From contig NC_087065.1 of NCBI RefSeq assembly GCF_963678635.1, positions 33,729,679-33,793,678 of the forward strand: 64,000 bases of DNA, given 5' to 3'. Made by a program: the position numbers and the translations under genes. This document shows positions 11,344 to 22,800 of the stretch, one piece after another. The notes below the pieces were generated by a model that was given only the letters and a program-made list of their open reading frames with translations, searched no databases and was not told where the DNA came from. The first letter of the stretch is position 1; the number at the start of each line of letters is the position of its first letter. The stretch is from Symsagittifera roscoffensis (lineage: Eukaryota; Xenacoelomorpha; Acoela; Convolutidae).

Positions 11344-12627
11344 CAAATTTGTATTTATAATTTTTTTTGTTTATATGGGAAATTAAATCACATAGGTTCC
11401 AGTTTTTTGTCAAATTTTTTGTCTTGTAAGTTTTTTGTCTAAACTAGTTGTTTGTATATTTTCGAATATTTTTTGACTCTGTCGTTTTTTGTCTCACTTT
11501 TTCTCCGCTAGATGGCAACCTATCGAGAAGGTCCGCTTCCTCTGTGTTTGATTTCTTTTGAATGTGATAGTGCCATAATTTTTCATTTTCTTGTGGAATA
11601 ATTTTTTGTTTTCAAGTTTGCATTTCTTTGTTGTCGTTACCTTTTGCAATAAGCAAGGGTATTGCAATCAGATACTAGACTTTTTCCTGTAAATAACTTT
11701 TTTTCACTATACTCATATCTGGACTTCTGAATTCATCTCTAGTGGTACCTTGTTTCATAATTATTTTAAATTTTTCAGCGTTCCCGGCCCTTTTAGCCTG
11801 GAAGCAAAGAATACGCCTAGAAGGCAAAGGTCCTTGGTTCGAATCTGACCAGGACCTGGTTTTTTCAAACGGGAAGTATTCTGGTTGAAATAAAATTGTC
11901 AGACAATTATTTGTCTGAATATCTTTCATTGGCTTAGTTACGACTGAAATTGTTTTTTGCTGCGCGAATTTTTTTAATGGTGCTTATAGTGCTCACTTTA
12001 CCTTGATTTGTATTTCCTTTTTTGTTGTTTTTTGTTTCGCTTGAAAACTTTGTTCGATCCAAATTTTTTGGCATATTTTTTATTGGCTAAGCGACCTAAT
12101 TTTGGTTAGTTTCAAATTCAACCAATTTTTACGTTACCCTCTGCACTTTTTTAAGGTGGTTGCTTTTTTACCTCTCGCTTTGTTGAAACTTTTGTTTTTT
12201 TTTCGGCTTAATAGTTTTTGGCTTGTTTTTTTTTCTATCGGCTTAGTAGCTTCGTTTTTGATGCGCGAAAAAACACCTGTGTGTGTTATGAGAGGAAGTG
12301 GGATGTAAAAAAAATAATTAGATTGATTTTGACAAAAATTTCTGCTCAGATATTTTCGGCTTTGTCACCGCTTGGTCATTTTTGCTCCGATGCAGATTTT
12401 GCTACTTCTTTTATTTGGGCTTGATTTTTTACCTCTATCTTCATTCATCTAGTTGTATCCTAAGTGGTGCGAAGCTCAGCTTCGCCTCAGTGTTAACTTT
12501 GAAAATTTGTTTGCTTCAATGGGTAGTTTTTGAGCTGGTTTAAATTTTTGTTTTAAGCTGTGGTTGAAGAAATAAGCGTAAAAAGACTTGTGAAAGGATC
12601 ACTTTTAAACATCTGGTTTTGCTAATT
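11344..12627. other. host intron-like sequence with a tRNA-like B-box string
   Basis: Mostly T-rich and featureless. At 11805-11845 the string AGGTCCTTGGTTCGAATCTG is a good pol III B-box (GGTTCGAATC) after TAGCCTGGAAGCAAAG, suggesting a SINE head or tRNA relic. The arms do not fold into a full cloverleaf by eye. Confidence 0.35.
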
Positions 12628-13143
12628 GTTCCGACTTTCGATACGAAAGTAACGGAAAATTTGTGCTCGGGGTGGGTTTTTTTTTCCTCAGACAAATTTC
12701 GACTTTTTAACTAGCCGTTTTTGACGCATTTTTTTTATATCATTCGAAAGCTATTGTTGTCTTGAGCTTGAATTTGACAAGATATTTCACCTGTGATCAT
12801 TTTTCGTAAAGTTATGGGTGTTTAAAGATTGCCATTTTGGTCAATTTGGGTAACGCGCGATAAATTTCGCGCTATTAACGCGTAAGCGGAGACTCAATCC
12901 GTCTTAGAGATCGTTCCAAATTAGTTCAAGGAAGCTTATATGCCATAATTGATTTGTTAATAGGCGCAAAATCTATCGCTTTGTACTTAATATGACGTGT
13001 GGGGGATGTTTATACATAAAATCTCAAATTTTTTCAAAAAATTTTTTTTTAGGTACTTTGAAATTTTTCTTCTTATTAATGCTCTATAGACCTTAAAAGG
13101 CAGTCGGAACTTTCAGGGCTTCGCCCTGATACAAGCAGTCTTG
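12628..13143 (+). mobile_element. Helentron/HINE-like non-autonomous element, copy A
   Basis: 516 bp. Starts GTTCCGACTTTCGATACGAA, which contains a perfect 7-bp stem (ACTTTCG-ATA-CGAAAGT). The first nine bases recur as their complement AGTCGGAAC (13102-13110), just before a 3' hairpin TCAGGGC-TTC-GCCCTGA (13113-13129). The element ends ...GCAGTCTTG. All good copies are flanked by TT on the left and TT on the right. A 5' terminal repeat paired with a subterminal 3' repeat, a hairpin about 14 nt from the 3' end and insertion between T and T are traits of Helitron2/Helentron elements. No coding capacity. Confidence 0.65.
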
Positions 13144-13455
13144 TTGTGTTTGAATTTAGTCTAATTTCTGTTACAGTTTTCATTTGTCTCTTTAACCGTA
13201 CAATTCAGATGACTGCCAGTCATCATGTTTTGGTTGTTCATCTTATTTAGCGTTTTCTGGTATGTTTCCTTTTCTACGTTTCCTTTTCAACACAATTATT
13301 CCGATTTTTTGAAATATTTCATCATTTTAGTATGGTTGGTGTTCGAAATCCCGATGCTTTGTATTAACGCTTTCTATTTTGAAATAATTATCGAATATGA
13401 AATGAAGACCGGAATTTTTCTCAAGTGTTTTTCAATCGACAAAAGAATTCTTGTT

Positions 13456-13929
13456 GTTCCGACTTTCGATACGAAAGTAACGGAATATTTGTGCTCGGGG
13501 TGGGTTTTTTTTCTTCAGACAAATTTCGACTTTTTAACTAGCCATTTGTGACGGAATTTTTTAAAATTATTCAAAAGCTATTGTTTTCCTCAGCTTGAAT
13601 TTGAAAAGATGTTTTACCTGTGATCATTTTTCATAAAGTTATGGGGGTTTAAAGACTGCCATTTTGGCCAATTTGGGACAATTAACGCGCGATAAATTGT
13701 CCCAGGATGCTTTTATCCCATAATTGATTTGTTAATAGGCGCAAAATCTATCACTTTGTATTTAATATGACGTGTGGGGGGATGTTTTTACATAAAATCT
13801 CAAATTTTTTGAAAAATTTTTATTATTTATTTTTTCTATTACATGGAAGTTTTTCATGTTATTAATGCTCCATAGACCTTAAAAGGCAGTCGGAACATTC
13901 AGGGCTTCGTCCTGATACGAGCAGTCTTG
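13456..13929 (+). mobile_element. Helentron/HINE-like non-autonomous element, copy B
   Basis: 474 bp, same ends and orientation as the copy at 12628-13143, roughly 80-90% similar by eye. It lacks a block around the AACGCG motif. Its 3' hairpin has one G-T mismatch (TCAGGGCTTCGTCCTGA). The first ~100 bases also lie inside an open frame (13225-13551) that is fortuitous. Confidence 0.65.
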
Positions 13930-15884
13930 TTTTTATTATATATTACTCTAAAGTGGCAATAAATTCAACTTAATGAAATGCTATTTTCTCGCAAATATCC
14001 CTTTTTGTTTTTGACGGATAAAAACGTCCCGAAATGTGCATTTATTTTGAGTTGTTGATTTCTTCATTATTGTCAATTGCTTTTCATTTCAATTGTTTTT
14101 CAGCAAATCTTAAGGGCTTAATTTTTGGAGTAATTTTGTTTGATGTTAAGCTGAGTGAATGGAATAAAATACATGAAATCAGCATTTTGCATCGAATTTA
14201 AAACAAAATAAGGATGAATATTCCGTCGCGAATTTTCCAAATTCAACAAAAAATTGTTATCGAAATTATATTGCGCTGTTTTTTGTAAACATGTACATGC
14301 ATGGCTCTGATCTTACTTTGTTTTCAGGTTTTCTTCAAAGGGACCGTAAGCACAAACATTTGTTCGAAGATTTTTATCGGATTTTGTGTATTTTTTTTTC
14401 AGATCATTGGGCGACCATTAAAATTGGAACTAATTGAGGCAGTGTTTCTATGGCGATGATAATTTGTTTGTAACACTCAAAATCCAATTGATTATTCATT
14501 TTCATCGGCGGATGAAGCTGAAAGTGTGCGCAGATGCAAATTTAGTTTTCCCATCAAGTTTTATTTACTTTTCGCGACAACTTAAATTGCCCATTGCGAA
14601 TGCACTTGATTAGCAAAAACACCAGGTGTTTATATTCGAATAATGTTTAGCGAAAATGGCTGCACTGTTCAAAATCGGAACATGGAAAATTCTGTAGCAT
14701 CCTGCCATGAGATGAACAATAGCAAAAATTTAGCAGCATCGCCACGACACTATTTTCCTGATTTTGCTCTCATAATTCATAGAGCTCATTGGCTCTTTAA
14801 GTTCTGTAATTATCCATCATGACTCTCTAAAAAAATTGTCCACAAAAAAAAACAGTTTCAGTCAAACTGCCTGTCAGATTTTCAGGAACCCGCCGCTACT
14901 GACAAATAATACCTGTACACGCTACTGCTTTTATTTTATTATTGATAGAGGAAGCATTTTGTTTGTCTTGAAAAGTCTACCAAGATGAAACCGGATATAT
15001 TTGATCGCATGCTGAATGTCATTGACAAGTATACGACAGTAATCCAAAATCGATCCCCAGCTTGATTTTCTCTGAGTATGTTTGGTATCCAAATTTAATT
15101 ATTCAGTATCCTAGTGTGCTGTGTGTTCGTGCCATTGATTTCATCTAGTTTTTTTGTGTTCTTTTTTATGCGCCAAGAAAAGGGTCCTGTAATATACTCG
15201 CAGCTCGCTACCAAATATTTCATGTCCATACTCATAACAAGGATAGCCGGTTACTGTGCAAGTATCACAGACTGTTCCGACGATAGTATTAAGAAATACA
15301 AAAAGTTTTGTTATAGAATTTAGGCTTATCCGAAAGTCATAATAAAATAGGCAAATTGGAAAACAGTTTTTGTAGAAATATGACTAGAAAAACAAAAAAT
15401 TGTTAAAAACATCAAAAAAATTCAAATTTTGTTTAATTTTTTTTTGCAGAAACTTTTTGAATTTTGAAAACGAAGTTCTTCATTTCCAAAATGGCGCAAA
15501 CAAACTTTAAAAAATGGATTACTCGAGTAAAACTAAGTGCTCGTGGCTTAAATTAAAAAAAGACCAAAAGTCAAAATTTGTCTTTCGAAGCAAGGCTGAA
15601 AAGCTTTTAATATGATATATCACTCGAAACATTTCGATGATTTTTGTGGTACCTGATTTTGCGTGGAAAAAAAATAAAAGAAAAAAACTTAAACACATTC
15701 AAATACAAAGTTTCTCTCTATTTTCAATGGTCGAAACAATATAATTGGAAAGAAGTATTTTTTTAGTGACACCGAATCAATAAGGGGTACTTTCCTAATG
15801 ACCGCAATCTTCAGATTGTTGATTAATCTTGTATTGTTTGAAATTTTCAGATGAAATAATGTTTTTTAATGATTTTCTGTTATT
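13930..15884. other. host intron-like sequence, nothing recognised
   Basis: AT-rich, no supported gene. Short open frames lack domain motifs. Confidence 0.3.
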
Positions 15885-16336
15885 GCTCCGACTTTTAAGG
15901 TAAATCTTTTTAAGCAGACAAAATTTAACAATAAAATTAGCCGGATAATAATGGAATTTTACAACACTGAAAAATTTTGACGTTTTGAGATCAAGTTCAA
16001 ACAGATGTGTCACCTTGAATCATTTTTTGTAATTTGTGGCGTTTGAAAAAAAGCCAATATTGGACAGTTAACGCGCGATACATTATCCAAGTTATTTGGT
16101 TTTATTAATATGTAATGGACGCTAAATTCTGAGCTTGCATGGGGAAAACTTTTATGAAAACAATTCCAGGAAACTTTTTCGGAATTGTCGCAAAACTTTT
16201 GTCACAAATAGCTTTTTAAGTAATTGATTTTTGCGGAGAAGCAAACCACTGCGAGTACAATTATTCCGTCCTTTTCTTTGAATGTTGGAACGAAAAAGTG
16301 GCTCGTATCTTCCACTTGTCCTGGCAGTCTGTCTTG
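15885..16336 (+). mobile_element. diverged Helentron-like element (copy G)
   Basis: Starts GCTCCGACTTTTAAGGTAAAT and contains ACAGTTAACGCGCGATACATTATCC, the diagnostic internal block of this family. It ends CTGGCAGTCTGTCTTG, which resembles the family 3' end. The tail segment 16195-16316 is nearly duplicated at 17400-17520. Confidence 0.45.
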
Positions 16337-16566
16337 TTTTTAATTATGATTTTCTATTGAGAAGTCCATTGGTTCCCTATTACCGAATTTTGAATCACGC
16401 AGACTAACAGCTGGTATCGACCGATAACCATTTTGCGCTGGCAGGTTCTGAAGCCCAAAATTTACTCTCGCACAGTAGTAACCAAATCAAACTCATATTA
16501 TACTGGGTCATAAGTCTAATATAGAAAGGTCACTCATCTATTTAACCTGATTTTTTATGTAGAAAA

Positions 16567-16790
16567 CAAGACTGCTCGTATCAAGGCTACGCCATGAATT
16601 TCCTTACTCTCATGTAGTAAAGATTACAGGCTTGTTTTTTTATAATTAAGGCAGTTTTTTTTAACGCTTTGTAAAATACAAAGTGATATTTTGAGCGTCT
16701 GGTAGTCCAATAAGATCAAATTGCTTGCCTCAGTTCATTTAAGAAAGGCTTAATTTGCCCATTACGCCGTAATCGCGCGTTATTTAACTC
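16567..16790 (-). mobile_element. partial Helentron-like element (copy H)
   Basis: Begins with the reverse complement of the family 3' end (CAAGACTGCTCGTATCAAGGC) and reaches an AATCGCGCGTTATTTAAC block that corresponds to the family core. The 5' end appears to be lost next to the complete copy at 16814. Confidence 0.45.
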
Positions 16791-16813
16791 TCTGAACAAT
16801 TATAAATTCGCAA

Positions 16814-17333
16814 CAAGACTGCTCGTATCAGGGCAAAGCCCTGAATGTTCCGACTGCCTGAAGGTTTCTGGAGCAGCAGTAATAACATAAAAAATTAAAT
16901 GAAATAAAATAAAATGAAATTTTTTTTCTCCAAAATTTGAAATTTTTTATGAAAATCATCCCCCCACATCCCCCCACATCATCCTTGTAACAAATCAATT
17001 ATGGCAAATAAGCTTCGTTCAACCAATTTGGAACGATTTATAAGACGGATTAAATCTCCGCTTACGCGTTAATAGCGCGAAGTATATCGCGCGTTAATTG
17101 TCCCAAATTGGTCAAAATTGCCAAAATGGCAATCTTTAAACCCTCATAACTTTACGAAAAATGATCACAGGTGAAATATTTTTTCAAATTCAAGTTCAGG
17201 ACAACAATGGCTTTCGAATAATATTTAAAAATTCCGTCAAAAATGGCTAGTTAAAAAGTCGAAATTTGTCTGAAGAAAAAAAAAACCCACCCCGAGCACA
17301 AATATTCCGTTACTTTCGTATCGAAAGTCGGAA
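16814..17333 (-). mobile_element. Helentron/HINE-like non-autonomous element, copy C
   Basis: 520 bp, minus strand, closely matching the copies at 12628 and 13456 over the full length. The 3' hairpin is TCAGGGC-AAA-GCCCTGA on the plus strand: the stem is kept while the loop differs from other copies. The 5' terminus reads ACTTTCGTATCGAAAGTCGGAAC on the plus strand. Both sides are flanked by AA on the plus strand (TT on the element strand). Confidence 0.65.
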
Positions 17334-17399
17334 CAATAAAGGATCAAACCTGGAATTAGTTTTTAATTTTGAGCTCAAGGCATTGACTTTTTTCAGACT

Positions 17400-17812
17400 A
17401 CAAAAACTTTTGTCACAAATTGCTATTTAAGTAATTGATTTTTGGCGGAGAAGCAAATCACTGCGAGTACAATTATTCCGTCTTTTTCTTCGAATATCGG
17501 AACAAAAAAGTGGCTCGTATCAGGGCGGAGACTTGAATGTTCTGATTGCACTCAATTTTTACTCGAAGCTGATTAAATCTGGAAACAATAAGAAGACTGC
17601 TCGTATCAGGGCTACGCCCTAACTTTTTTGGCTCCTATTTAACATCAATGAAGCAGAATTCGACTTTAAAATTTGACTAAATTTTCAAAAAAAAGTACAT
17701 CGATAGCTTTCAGATGATATAATAAGAATCCGTGAAAAATGGCTAGTTGAAAAATCGTAACTTGTCCAAAGAGTTCAAATATTCTGTCATTTTATTCTCG
17801 AAAGTAGTAGCA
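17400..17812 (-). mobile_element. two diverged Helentron-like fragments (copies E and F)
   Basis: At 17480-17503 a reversed 5' end (TATTCCGTC...CGGAAC) is followed at once by a reversed 3' end (GTGGCTCGTATCAGGGCGG). A second fragment at 17593-17812 begins AAGACTGCTCGTATCAGGGC and ends in TCTCGAAAGTAGTAGCAA. Together they form a head-to-tail array of damaged family members. Confidence 0.45.
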
Positions 17813-17954
17813 AATAAAACCTTTTGTTTTTTGGAAATCTCTCTCCTATAGAAAACTCAAATAGAAAACTGTATGTTTCTCATTTAGTAGAGCAGTTTTT
17901 GGACTAAATAGTTCGCTCCGGTTCATTTTATTCAGACCATTATTGTTTTATTTG

Positions 17955-18022
17955 GGGGCTCGATCTCATGACCCATTTGCACCCTGCCGTGCGCGCTCAC
18001 CACTATACTAACGTGACTTTAC
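17955..18022 (-). repeat. tRNA-like pol III promoter region (tRNA relic or SINE head)
   Basis: On the minus strand the sequence runs GTTAGTATAGTGGTGAGCGC (a clear A-box, close to tRNA-Asp-type D arms), then a small stem GCAC/GTGC, then GGTCATGAGATCGAGCCCCC (B-box-like). Acceptor strands do not pair, so it is not a functional tRNA gene. A tRNA-derived SINE or tRNA pseudogene fits. Confidence 0.5.
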
Positions 18023-18062
18023 GATCGTTGTGAAACTAGTCGTATTAAACTGCTCATTTTAC

Positions 18063-18270
18063 GCTCCGATGTCGAAAGTAATATACTTTTGACGTTTTAT
18101 CAGGCATTAGAAAATTGTTCCAAATTGAATTGAGGCAAGCTAATTGGTCGTCTTAGTTTTATATACGACTCAATTTTTTACATTTAAAAAGTGATATTAT
18201 CAGTCTAAAACAGTCAAAGGGCAGTCAGAACATTCAGGGCTCTGCCCCGATACGAGCAGTTGCAGTCTTG
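18063..18270 (+). mobile_element. short diverged Helentron-like element (copy D)
   Basis: Starts GCTCCGATGTCGAAAGTAAT. It ends with GGCAGTCAGAACATTCAGGGC, then the hairpin remnant TCTGCCCCGATACGAGCAG and TGCAGTCTTG. Only about 208 bp, with the core deleted. Confidence 0.5.
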
Positions 18271-18717
18271 TAAGTCTTACGCGACGCGTTACTAGAAAAC
18301 TGGTAAATAGCTCGGAAAAAAGTCAGAACATTAAATAGGCAAAACACTGGTAGATTTTTAAGTGATTCTTCCAAAATCTGACAAATAAGCCGCAAGTTGT
18401 CTAGATTTTTGAATGAGCTTGTTTAGTTTTATGTAATCGGTTTATTAATGTATTTTTTTCCTTAAAACAAAAGTATATGTTTGACGGTAAGCTTCTGTGG
18501 ATTTTTTGCTTCTGACTAATGGTTGTAGATAGAGGTTTGATACAAACATCAAGTGACTCCATTGTTTAATGTCCATATATTTACAAGGTGTGACTTGGAT
18601 CTACTTGTCTTTGATGACCATAGACTGTATGACATTATACATCTGCTCACAGTCCTATCCTAGTCTATGCGGCATCAACCTAATCTCGCAGAGTCACTTA
18701 AGCGAACAATTAAGAAT

Positions 18718-18771
<54 letters not shown>

Positions 18772-19488
18772 TGTTGGCGGTGTGATGGATCTTTGTTGCT
18801 GCCTATGTTTATTCCTGTTAGCTTGCCATGGTTTCGTTGAGTTTTGATGATTTCCTTCTAAGTCGCCTCATTGCGAATCAATTTGATATCATCTGCTGGG
18901 TAATATATCCGTTTTGCGAGGAGGTTTGTAAATTTGGTGGGAAAACAGTCGCTGATCAATTGCACGCTTCATTAATTGAGCACCTTTGATCGACCCCTCC
19001 CATCGTATTTATCGTGTGGTCAGTGCGACTATTCACTTCGCTGCGGCCGGCAGCCACTGCATCCGTTTGTTATAACTACCATCTTTGTCGCAGTTTACAT
19101 ACTCGTCTATTTTAATAACATATGTTACATCAGTGAAAGAACGTCTCAAGCAGTGCTGAATCGGAGCCTTAGGAGGTCTTTTTCATTTCTCATTGTTAGG
19201 AAATGAAGTAATGATGATGTTTAACGCATTCGTGGATTAGCTTTTGTAAGATTTTATTACTTCTTTGCAATTTACAAATCTGCTATTGTTTTGCCTCTTT
19301 TGCAAGAAATATATTAATATTCAATGCATTCAATCAATATTGAATGGTTTTAAGCTCCGATTCTGTGTAGAAAAGAAACGGAACAGTCGTTGAACTTCAG
19401 CTTGATTTCGGAGCTAAAAATCCAGATTCTTCCATAAAACTTTGAAAAGAAAAAGTGCACTTTGAAAAGAGCTGGGAAAGTTGTGTCA
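18271..19488. other. host intron-like sequence with a (TA)n microsatellite
   Basis: No gene recognised. A TA repeat of about 49 bases lies at 18720-18769. Confidence 0.4.
18720..18769. repeat. (TA)n microsatellite
   Basis: About 24 uninterrupted TA units. Likely length-polymorphic. Confidence 0.95.
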
Positions 19489-19890
19489 AAGAACTTAGTG
19501 AAGACTTTTATACAAGTCGCATTTAGTTTTTTGTTCCGTTTTTTTTAAAATAAAAATTCAAACGCTTTAACGACTTTTATGATCGAAAGTAGATTGTTTA
19601 GATTTTCCAACGCAATAAAAATACCCAATAACCTAGTTTTTTCAGGCAGATTTTATCAAAAAAAGTGTCAATCATAAATTATTCTCGAAATTTGAAGAGC
19701 TTTAAGGGCATATATTTTCTCTTGAAAATGCGAAAGTTGATATTTTTCAAAAAACAAGTCAATATTTTTTTCTGTTGTCTTGCGTTCATTGACACTTTCC
19801 CAGCTGTCTGTTGGCTATGTTTTAGTTTCCGACTGTTTTCACGCATGATCACAGTCAAATGTGTTTCCAGCCGCGCTTGTTTGTTGCTGA
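19489..19890. repeat. dispersed repeat R2, copy 3
   Basis: Matches the 4444 and 6739 copies in order: GAACTTAGTGAAGACTTTTATA, ATCGAAAGTAGATTG, AAAAAAAGTGTCAATCATAA, AAGGGCATATATTTTCTC, GTTGGCTATGTTT. Old and diverged. Confidence 0.55.
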
Positions 19891-21182
19891 AGAATCAGCT
19901 GGAAACATCCCCGCTGGTTTCCCGGATGTTATCCCCCTTTTCCACCTTCTCTCCCCCTTCCTCATTTGCTAATGGATTAGGGGGTAGGATTGGGCGCCCT
20001 ATAAGACAGCTAAATATTTCTAATGTAGTTAATCTAATACTGAGTGATTGCATTTAGCTAAGCTAACTCAAGACTGCTTTCATTCCTAGCAAGGTAATTC
20101 AAGGAGAGAAATGCGGGAAACAGTGTATGGATTACATGCTAAATGTCTGTCTGCCAAAAAAGGGAAACAATTAAATAATTATCAAGCATCAGCTTACATT
20201 TCGTGTTCTATTTGATGGCTTGTAAGCACAAGTTTTAAAAAAAGAAAAACAGGCTATGAGAAATAAAAGATAATTTATATTCCTCTTTAATGGTAAAATA
20301 AAACTAACTGCTTTTTCAATTACAGTAAGACTAGATTCACATTAGAAGCATATCATGTAATCCGATTCTGTCAGACTGATTGTGGTCAGTTGACGAGTGT
20401 AACAATTTCGAACATGTTTTTCATCAGGCTGACCTCGTTATCGTTGTTCGGTTGCCGTGGAGTATGCATGCCCGTATAGGGTACTCATCTCCTATCGCTA
20501 CTCCATCGCATTTCCCCTCCCGGCGCTAGGTGCATGCGTGGGTGTCTTAATGTGCTATTGTCTTTGTTAATTAAACTCAATCGTGCTGGTGCCATGTTTT
20601 CTGCATTGTTGTGAATTGGTGGGATCTTTTTGTACCCCAAAATTAACCGCGAAATAATTGTGAGTCATGCTGTCCCCTATCTTCGTTTCTTCATTTTGCA
20701 GCTCATTGACGTATGGCCGCTTCAATAGCATTCGACCGCTGGAGACCTAAATCTTAACCGTTTTAGAGGAAATAATATGCGGTGACGTATTCAATAGATC
20801 GGTTATTGTATCTCGGAGTATTTTTTAGTTGATCCTTACTTTTATTTGTTCATGCTAACAAGAATATCATTGAACAAGTTGTTCTCAAGTTATTCCGATA
20901 AATTTATGGAATTGAGAATGAAGATTTCTTGTGAAACTTCATTATTTTGAGCATGTTTCACAAAATATTCTATCAACACCTAATGAGACAATTTCAATGA
21001 ATAAAATAAAACTGATAAAAGATACGAAACATTAGCTGAAGCCAAGGAATCCAAGTTTCCATGTCTTTTGGAATCTTTGCATGATTTGGTTTGGTTCTGT
21101 TTGAGCTGGTCTCTAGTATGTTTCGATGTAACCGCGATAACTTTATTTAATTTGGTTCATTTTTGAAACATTTTCAATCTTG
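19891..21182. other. host intron-like sequence, nothing recognised
   Basis: No gene or repeat I can support. A slightly GC-richer patch near 20450-20540 has no coding signature. Confidence 0.3.
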
Positions 21183-21408
21183 TTTGCATCTGATCGTGTT
21201 AGTACTCAGCTGCCCTCGGAGAGCGGAAATCGTGTGCATTTGATTAAAGCAATTTTCTGTTTCATCAAGGTCACTAATTTTGATTTGCTTGTTAACAAAT
21301 CGTTTCAAGGAATTGCTAACATTCAAATAAAATAGTGACCTTGATGAAACAGAAACTCTTTTAATCATATGCTCACGATTTCCGAGTACTAATATGATCA
21401 GAGGTAAA
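21183..21408. repeat. 226-bp foldback (long hairpin)
   Basis: The left arm (21183-21286) and right arm (21325-21408) are inverted copies sharing TTAGTACTC, GGAAATCGTG, ATGATTAAA/TTGATTAAA and TTCTGTTTCATCAAGG followed by TCACTA. The innermost 23-bp blocks (21254-21276 and 21333-21355) pair perfectly. The left arm has a 17-base insertion. Could be a MITE relic or a hairpin RNA precursor. Confidence 0.7.
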
Positions 21409-21991
21409 CGTGATAAAAGAGGGTTCATAACAAATCAATCTGAAGAACGAAAGGGGCATAAAAGGTTTTTTGTAATACTATTTTTGATGATGTCCACGGC
21501 ATCCGAAAGTGAGAGGGTTTTGTCTGTTAACCACACCTATCCAAAAGCGACTTATGCGTTTTAGCTTCTCCAGATCATTGGCATGAATTACATGAGATAG
21601 TTTTCCAATAAATGAAAGTGGGAAGGAACCCAATTTTTGAGCATTTTTTTCAAACAAAATCAGGCGCAACAAACAATCATCGGTAAGGTTGCTATGTAGG
21701 CCGAGAAAAACTTAGTGTTACTCCAGAAAAACATATTTTTGAAGCTTTATTTCCCACTCTGGCAATGAAAAGTTTAATAAAAAAGTTTTAAATTTTTCTG
21801 TTTGGCTATTTATTTTTTGAAAACTACACTTGTTGGTTAAGAGTTTTTTAACGCTATTTCTTAGGCCTCTCTCCATCAGCAGGACATGCCCGCCTCAGGG
21901 TGCAATTTTTGCACATATCGGGCCATGTTTGTTGCCGAGCGCAAACTTTCACAGAACTTGGACAGCATGTATTTGCCTTGTATACCTTTTG

Positions 21992-22579
21992 CTATTACCG
22001 CCGAGCAGCGGAATTATTGACTGGGTTCATTTTGCCATCAAGGAGATTTCACGTATAATCATATTAATTTTAGCCTGAGGCATTTATGACCGCGATCTGT
22101 ATTTGAACTACACTATTTATGATCAATTTAGGGTAATACTGGAATTGACAGAAGATTATGGCGCTGACTTTTGACAAGTTAGACTAAATAACAACGAAAT
22201 TGGGAAAAAAATCTGAACAGAACACAAGACAGAAACGAGGAACAAAATTTTGATACAATTCTCGATTGAACAAGAACTGCTCGGAAATTTGCAACTAACA
22301 AATTTTACTAGCAAAGACTAGAAAACAATATTTTATTTAATTTATATTCCGCTGAATTATATTGTAATCTCAATTGAGTAACTAGGCTACTTCTCAAGTG
22401 AATAAAAAATATACTATTTAACCGGGACTCAATAATCCTGATTGAAAACTCATAATAGTACAAACAAATTGTAATTCCGCATCAGAAAATATTCCTTAAA
22501 AGTATTACTTCTAAGATAAAAAAAAATTAAGCTACAAATCTAGTGGCATATGGTCACACTGAAAAATAATATCTAAATT
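21992..22579 (+). repeat. 5' LTR of BEL/Pao element
   Basis: 588 bp matching 32396-33007 end to end with many substitutions and several indels. Both start CTATTACCGCCGAGCAGCGG and end TCTAAATT. The boundaries are set by where similarity stops; canonical TG...CA ends are not visible and no target duplication was found. The divergence marks an old insertion. Confidence 0.7.
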
Positions 22580-22800
22580 AATGGTTGCAGGAGGTAGTTT
22601 GCAAAAACGTATAATTGAAAAAATTCAGTGCAAAAGTAACTGAAAGTTATTGATTGAATATTTCCATTTGTTGGCCGAACGGCAACATATGTTTATTGAT
22701 TATTTTTGTTGAAATAAATATTTGATTAACCTCTGTTTTTCCATTACAATAATTTCACGTTGACACGATCAGACGATACAATCAAAGAAGAACCGACAAA

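Noticed and set aside
11805-11845. Functional tRNA gene
   Set aside because: A good B-box but no pairing acceptor or D arms; at most a SINE head or relic.
13225-13551. 108-codon open frame
   Set aside because: Its 3' third lies inside Helentron-like copy B, so the frame is fortuitous.
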